Source: Blattamonas nauphoetae (lineage: Eukaryota > Preaxostyla > Oxymonadida). From it: DNA of 22,989 bases. Each line of letters opens with the position of its first letter. The first letter of the stretch is position 1. The position numbers were made by a program, and so were the translations under genes. The DNA lies in assembly GCA_033064195.1 (NCBI GenBank), contig JARBJD010000690.1, positions 1 to 22,989 of the forward strand, in the 5' to 3' direction. The notes under the pieces are model-generated. The model saw only the letters and a program-made list of their open reading frames with translations, was not told the DNA's origin and made no database searches. Shown in pieces: positions 18,901-22,989 of the stretch.

Positions 18901-19260
18901 GATCCCTTCAATTCTCAATACCAACCACGACTGTCTCCAACTGATTCCATCAAAGTTACTCGCCTCTCCACTTCCATGTTCGGATTCCTGTCGGAACGGG
19001 TGCACGACGTATCGGTCATGTTAGAGTTTGTGAAGAGGCTTGCGTGTGTAGGCAGTGTTTGGGTTGTGATGGAGATGGTGCGTTTTGGAGTGTTGGACTG
19101 TGTGATTTGAGCAGTGTCGGAATCATCGTTTTTGGAGGACTACGAAAACGGAATTTGTGTGATTGGAGTACTCCTTCGTTCGATTCGTGTTTTTGGGAAG
19201 AAACAAGAAATGACTGACCACGACTTCTCTCACCTTCTCCCCGAAACTACAATCCCGTAA
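15950..19260 (+). CDS. Large helical protein of unknown function, multi-exon, with unresolved frame breaks
   Basis: Protein-like segments follow one another on the plus strand. Part 1, about 15954-16132, includes DNIRLFKWYVLWEVL and SDSQLRSIISFVSYNIS. Part 2, about 16235-16592, includes SEDVLANLHRYPLLAWNDP. A 35-nt intron follows (16593-16627). Part 3, 16628-17190, includes FDQNYRNDQISSILHHLIHH and ends SSWKELLRKVAGGEK. A 46-nt intron follows (17191-17236). Part 4 starts DDRSFLKQPFF and is open to about 17490, where the frame changes at a C-rich run. Part 5 runs to 18752 (IFIHRTVSVLGTSNSLIRAA; SFWLFFTPHISDTFDLFLY). A 42-nt intron (18753-18794) removes an in-frame TGA. The rest ends at TAA 19258-19260 (SSFLEDYENGICVIGVLLRS), with an in-frame TGA at 19108-19110. 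It is a helical repeat-like, probably soluble protein with no recognised catalytic motif. The true start and the part 1-2 junction are unresolved. The decayed copy at 11548-12712 supports parts 1-4 as coding. Confidence 0.65.
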
Positions 19261-20128
19261 ACACACCCCCAGACTCTCTCTCCACTTCCTCTCCGTTGTC
19301 GTCGAACATCCCAACCACAACCATCCCAAGCTCGTCGTACGATTCACCGTACAACCTCCCCTTCCCGACACATGTTCCATACGATCAATCAGTTCTCTTT
19401 CTTCAGCCAGCGAAAGTTTCACAGTCGAGACTTCTGGACGAGTTTGATGGGCCGAGCTCGCTGGCTTCGTCGCTGTGTCTCGTTGGTTCAAGTCAGGGAA
19501 GCCATCCAATGTTGTTTTTTTGATATTCAGCAACCGCTTTCGTCGAATTCGTCGTTTTCGGCGATCACATCGCCGTTTTGTGGGTCAGCCCACTCTCTGC
19601 AACCATTCCCGTCACAGTTTCCGTCTGCGCGCTTCTCTTCGAGCTCACCTGGGTCGTTGTCGCAGTCCCTTCCCTCAGGGTCAGACGACGACGGCCCGCA
19701 CTCGCTGACGATCTTTGGGAATGGTGGACTGGTGGAAAGGACGAGGACATGCCGCTGTGAGTTGTGACAATCGCAGACGGTGCTGTCGTGTTCCTGCATG
19801 AAATAGTCGTTGGAGCCTATCTTCATCTTTTGGGTGATCATTGGTCTTCTTCCTCAACATGGACACTCTTTTGTCCATCCATCGTTTTTCTTCTTCCGAT
19901 TTCTTCCTTCGTTTTGGTATTCCACGAATGGTGACTGTGGTGTTGGTTTTTTGTTTCATACAACGATTTTCTCGCATATTAGAAGAGATTGGAGGACCAA
20001 AACCGGTGGTGACTCAAAGATGCAAAGTTGTGGTTCAGATCATCTCTCCTTTCTTCCCTTCACTTTTTTCTTTCATTTATCAACCACCCCAATGTCCACT
20101 CCTTTGTGTATTTCCTCTTCCCGTCAAC
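19261..20128. other. Region without a confident gene
   Basis: Open frames exist on both strands. A plus frame at 19296-19523 reads SSNIPTTTIPSSSYDSP and LLDEFDGPSSLASS. A minus frame at 19841-19527 is acidic and Cys/Asn-containing (SECGPSSSDPEGRDCDNDPG). They overlap or adjoin and neither shows a recognisable domain or a convincing splice structure. Nucleotides about 19285-19332 resemble the reverse complement of window positions 1-48. The last 250 bp, T-rich, probably form the 5' region of the next plus-strand gene. Confidence 0.35.
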
Positions 20129-22222
20129 ATGTCCTCTTCAAGCTCCCACAACATCAAAGAAAGAGTTCAAAGAAGATCTGGCGCAACTATTTGAGATTCA
20201 ATCAAAATTCACAACATCATCCATCTGCTCCTCATAATCCGAAAGTGGACTCCTCTTGGTCGCCAAGACTGACCGGATTGTTTTCGTCGAATCGGAAAGA
20301 GATCGAGAATTGTGTTCGTGAAATGAACGAGACAATCGAAAGTTTGACATTGTTTCTCCTTCACCCCAAAAGAATCAGACAATCGGACAGCCGTTTCCCG
20401 ACACTTTTCGAAACTGTCTGCTCTGATCCGAGCTGTCCATGTCCTCGATCCCAAACTCTCTCCCACATTCAACGTTTGCCTTCATCATCTTGACTATTCC
20501 TCAGGAGCCGCTTCTTTCCCTCATTCAATCACTTTGTCTGCCTTTTCCTTTTCATCTCTTCAGTTGCGACGACATTCCCTCCGAATGACCTTGTTCCACT
20601 CAAATTCCTGAAATCGTTTTCTCCCTTCGTCGCCTCGGATTATGTTCACAAAGAACGATCTCTTCAAACCACAGTCTGTTCCCCGCTCTTTTCATCTGTC
20701 AAGGCCTGGTCATGTCTGGCTCTCTTCATCGACATGAATCACACACCCCACTTTTCGTTGCCACAAGGGCAAGCCCTCATCCAGAAACTCCACAATGATG
20801 CACTCGCAGCCCTCCAACGACTCGTTGGAACTGCAAAGCGGAGAGTGTCAGTGGATCAGAATCGAATGTTGTTCTCGCTCGAATCGTCCAACGATCTCTA
20901 CAGTTCCATTCTTTCGTTCCTCTCTTTCTCACTCAAGCTCACCCTCCCTTCATCACAGCTGATCTCTGTTCTCGCATGTTTCCTTTCCGTTGACTCACCG
21001 TCGCTTCTCCTCGCCACTCTTCAGACGATCACTTCTTTCCTCTCCTCGCATGCCTCAACTCGTTCGATGTTCTTCGCGCTTGAGATTGCGTTCCGAACGA
21101 CCAAGAAAGGCGATGAACACAAGATTCCGATTCTGAATGCGCTGTTCGAGTTGGCATGGATTTATGAACACGACTCCTCTCTCCACAATGCGATTCTGTC
21201 GCTCTTCCAGTTCTGTCCCATCAACTCACTCCTTCCGATCTTCACCCCTCTCACATCGACTCTCCTCGCTTCCGCTCCCTCCACTCCTCTTCCCTCGCCA
21301 GTCCAATCGAAACTCCGAACGCTGCTTGTTGCTTGGTGGACGGCAGAGAAGCCCACTGTTCGTCTGAAACCGTATATTTTTAGGTCCGAACGATACCGCC
21401 AGATCCCTCCAGATGTTCGGATTCGAGTCTTCCCTGTCGACGAGTTCTTCGCTTGTGTTGATGTGACATCAATTCCGATTGAAAACACCGTCTTCCACTC
21501 GACATGGATTCATCAGGCCCTCCGATTGGAAGATCGAGCGATCGCTCGTCGAATCGTCCCAACACTCGTCAAAACAGTTCAACACGCGAAAACGCTGACC
21601 AATCCCAACCCTTCCACTCTCTCCTTCTTTTCCATCCCAAACTGCCTCTTCCATGGTGTGATGCAATCTCGATTCGATCCCACCCCACTTCTCATCGGAG
21701 AACTGTTCGCAATGCATCTGATGCGAGATCTTCAGGAACCAACTCGTGTTCTCACCCGCGAGCCATTTCGATGCGAAAACTTCCAATGGACGAAGCAGCT
21801 GCATCTCTGTGCTGAAGGGTTGGCTGATCTTGTGGAAGCTGAGCTTCAGAGTCCATACTATGTTGTGAGCCATTACACCTGCCCCTTGCTGACTCGTAAT
21901 GTTATTGTCTGTGCGGGTGGGAACGTGGTCTGCAATTCAACTCTCACCCCATTTTTCGATTGGACTGTTTCGACATTTTTCTGAACTGGACCTGATTTGT
22001 GGGGTTCAGTTCGATTCTGGATTTCACATTTGTTTCTTCAAAAGAGTGTTGTTTCATGAGATTCTTGACTGTTCAGTGAATCGCCAGAGTGTATCTGCGA
22101 CTCTCTCACTCCTCAGACGATCCAGGCAAGGTGTCCACTTTCGAAACCCTCTCATGAATCTGTCGCCATTGGAATTAACGATTGGTATCATGCGAATCCA
22201 CAATGATTTTGTTCAGATGTGA
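20129..22222 (+). CDS. Second plus-strand large helical protein of unknown function, at least four short introns
   Basis: ATG at 20129 (MSSSSSHN) precedes KKEFKEDLAQLFEIQSKF in another frame, so the 5' end (20129 to about 20240) is uncertain. From about 20260 the structure is clear: SSNRKEIENCVREMNETIE, 31-nt intron (20342-20372), SDNRTAVSRHFSKLSALIRA and VLDPKLSPTFN, 31-nt intron (20474-20504), EPLLSLIQSL, 28-nt intron (20536-20563), FATTFPPNDLVPLKFLKSF, and an open frame through ALQRLVGTAKRRVSVDQNR to DWT, 43-nt intron (21967-22009), then FDSGFHICFFKRVLF to TGA 22222. All four introns are GT-AG and phase-consistent. The protein is Leu/Ser-rich and helical, like the 15950-19260 gene in style; no domain was recognised. 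A 42-nt alternative intron (22219-22260) would join it to the coiled-coil stretch that follows. Confidence 0.65.
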
Positions 22223-22237
22223 TCAGTGAAGTGCAGA

Positions 22238-22683
22238 ATGAGTGATGTGTGTGGTGAGAGGAAGAGTGGGGAAAGAAACAGGAAATTAATCAAAAAAACA
22301 GAAGACAAAAGACAGAATTTCGAACAACTGGAACAACATCTGCAAGCATCATCGAAAACGAAACAAATGTTGCCAAACGATCGAGTCCAAGAACGAGCGA
22401 TGGCGAACTTCGACACGACTGTTTCAGAATGAAGAGCAGATGGAGAGACAGAGACATCTCCATCCCAAACGAAGAAAAACGAAAACGAAGCACTTTCTGT
22501 TGGAGCTATCAGAAAATGAAGAACAATCTAAAATGACGAGTCTGTAGTGTCGGACAAAGAACCTCGTTCCAACCGTGTTTAGAGAGGAGTGTGAGAGAAT
22601 TAAATCAGCGTCTGCTGTTTCTGATTGACATCCTCACAACAGATCGTTGTTTGATGAGAGACGGTTCACTCGACGACGAATGA
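22238..22683 (+). CDS. Charged coiled-coil-like protein or 3' tail of the preceding gene
   Basis: Starting at ATG 22238 (MSDVCGERKSGERNRK), the frame reads QNFEQLEQHLQASSKTKQ. A 43-nt GT-AG intron (22389-22431) then leads to NEEQMERQRHLHPKRRKTKT and LLELSENEEQSKMTSL, and a second 43-nt intron (22541-22583) leads to SVRELNQRLLFLIDILTTDR and DGSLDDE, ending at TGA 22681-22683. It is Lys/Glu/Gln-rich with heptad-like hydrophobics. The splice predictions rest on phase and sequence only. It could be a small separate gene or, through the alternative intron at 22219-22260, the C-terminus of the helical protein upstream. No family was recognised. Confidence 0.35.
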
Positions 22684-22989
22684 CTGTTCAGGTGATGTGA
22701 GAGCTGGTTTTCGATCTCAGAGAGAGGGAGATCCAGATGAGCTGGAATCCATAGTGATGATGTTGTCAAGAAGAGTGCAGAGACGCTGACTGGTGATTGG
22801 TGAGGGTTGGATTGTTTGGCTCGTGTGACGACCTTCAGACGTCAGAGTCGGTGTGTGAGACATTGAGATGGCTGAGGTGAAGTGGTGACAGCTTCGAGGT
22901 GAGAATAAGTGAATGAAAAGTGATATCAATGATGACAACTGATAGGCCAGAGGTGTCATTCCACAGCCGGTTTCGGACCCTGAGAGCGA
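22684..22989. other. Window end, no confident gene
   Basis: A minus-strand frame is open from the window edge to 22717 (ETGCGMTPLAYQLSSLISLF, then a Ser/Thr-rich part ending MDSSSSGSPSL). It may be part of a gene entering from the right, but there is no domain to support it. Confidence 0.3.

Noticed and set aside
19470-19510. tRNA-like B-box (ggttcaagtc)
   Set aside because: No matching A-box, acceptor stem or cloverleaf could be drawn around it.
19527-19841. Minus-strand acidic, Cys-containing 104-residue ORF
   Set aside because: No domain, the opposite strand is equally open, and no start context or splice structure supports it; it is described only within the regional entry.
1-22989. CRISPR arrays, operons and bacterial-type signals
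   Set aside because: No regularly spaced repeats are present, and the split genes show this is eukaryotic nuclear DNA.

Overview
This is a protist nuclear (eukaryotic) segment. The genes are split by very short GT-AG introns (28-56 nt where I could work out the phase), eukaryote-only domains are present (MPS1/TTK-type kinase, HECT ubiquitin ligase, CLC channel with two CBS domains), and long open frames contain no in-frame TAA, TAG or TGA, so the standard code fits. The mix of large helical, poorly conserved paralogues, tiny introns and dense packing would suit an oxymonad (Preaxostyla) such as Blattamonas. That placement is an inference from general familiarity and was not tested.

Layout. 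1-1450: minus-strand coding remnant of unknown function, split by an 833-bp palindromic DNA element (537-1369). 1790-3561 (minus): MPS1/TTK-like kinase in seven exons, recognisable end to end but carrying a nonsense codon and two small deletions. 3744-7399 (plus): CLC-type anion channel, diverging from the kinase across about 180 bp, with two frame changes near its 5' end. 7693-8533: second copy of the palindromic element. 8702-11542 (minus): intact, intronless 946-residue helical protein. 11548-12712 (plus): decayed partial copy of the gene at 16-17.3 kb. 12948-15255 (minus): six-exon gene fusing a degenerate protein kinase domain to a complete HECT ubiquitin ligase domain. 15594-15894 (minus): relic of another kinase N-lobe. 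15950-19260 and 20129-22222 or 22683 (plus): two more large helical proteins with several introns and some frame breaks. 19261-20128 and 22684-22989: no gene I can defend.

How it fits together. MPS1/TTK (spindle checkpoint in other eukaryotes), the CLC channel and the kinase-HECT fusion have unrelated cellular roles; nothing suggests one pathway. The region looks like ordinary gene-dense chromosome reshaped by local duplication (relic copy, tandem repeat, paralogous helical proteins) and by a foldback element family. The pseudokinase-HECT fusion is the most striking object. Several genes carry frame breaks at C or T runs. Uncorrected assembly errors and true pseudogenes cannot be told apart from this sequence alone.
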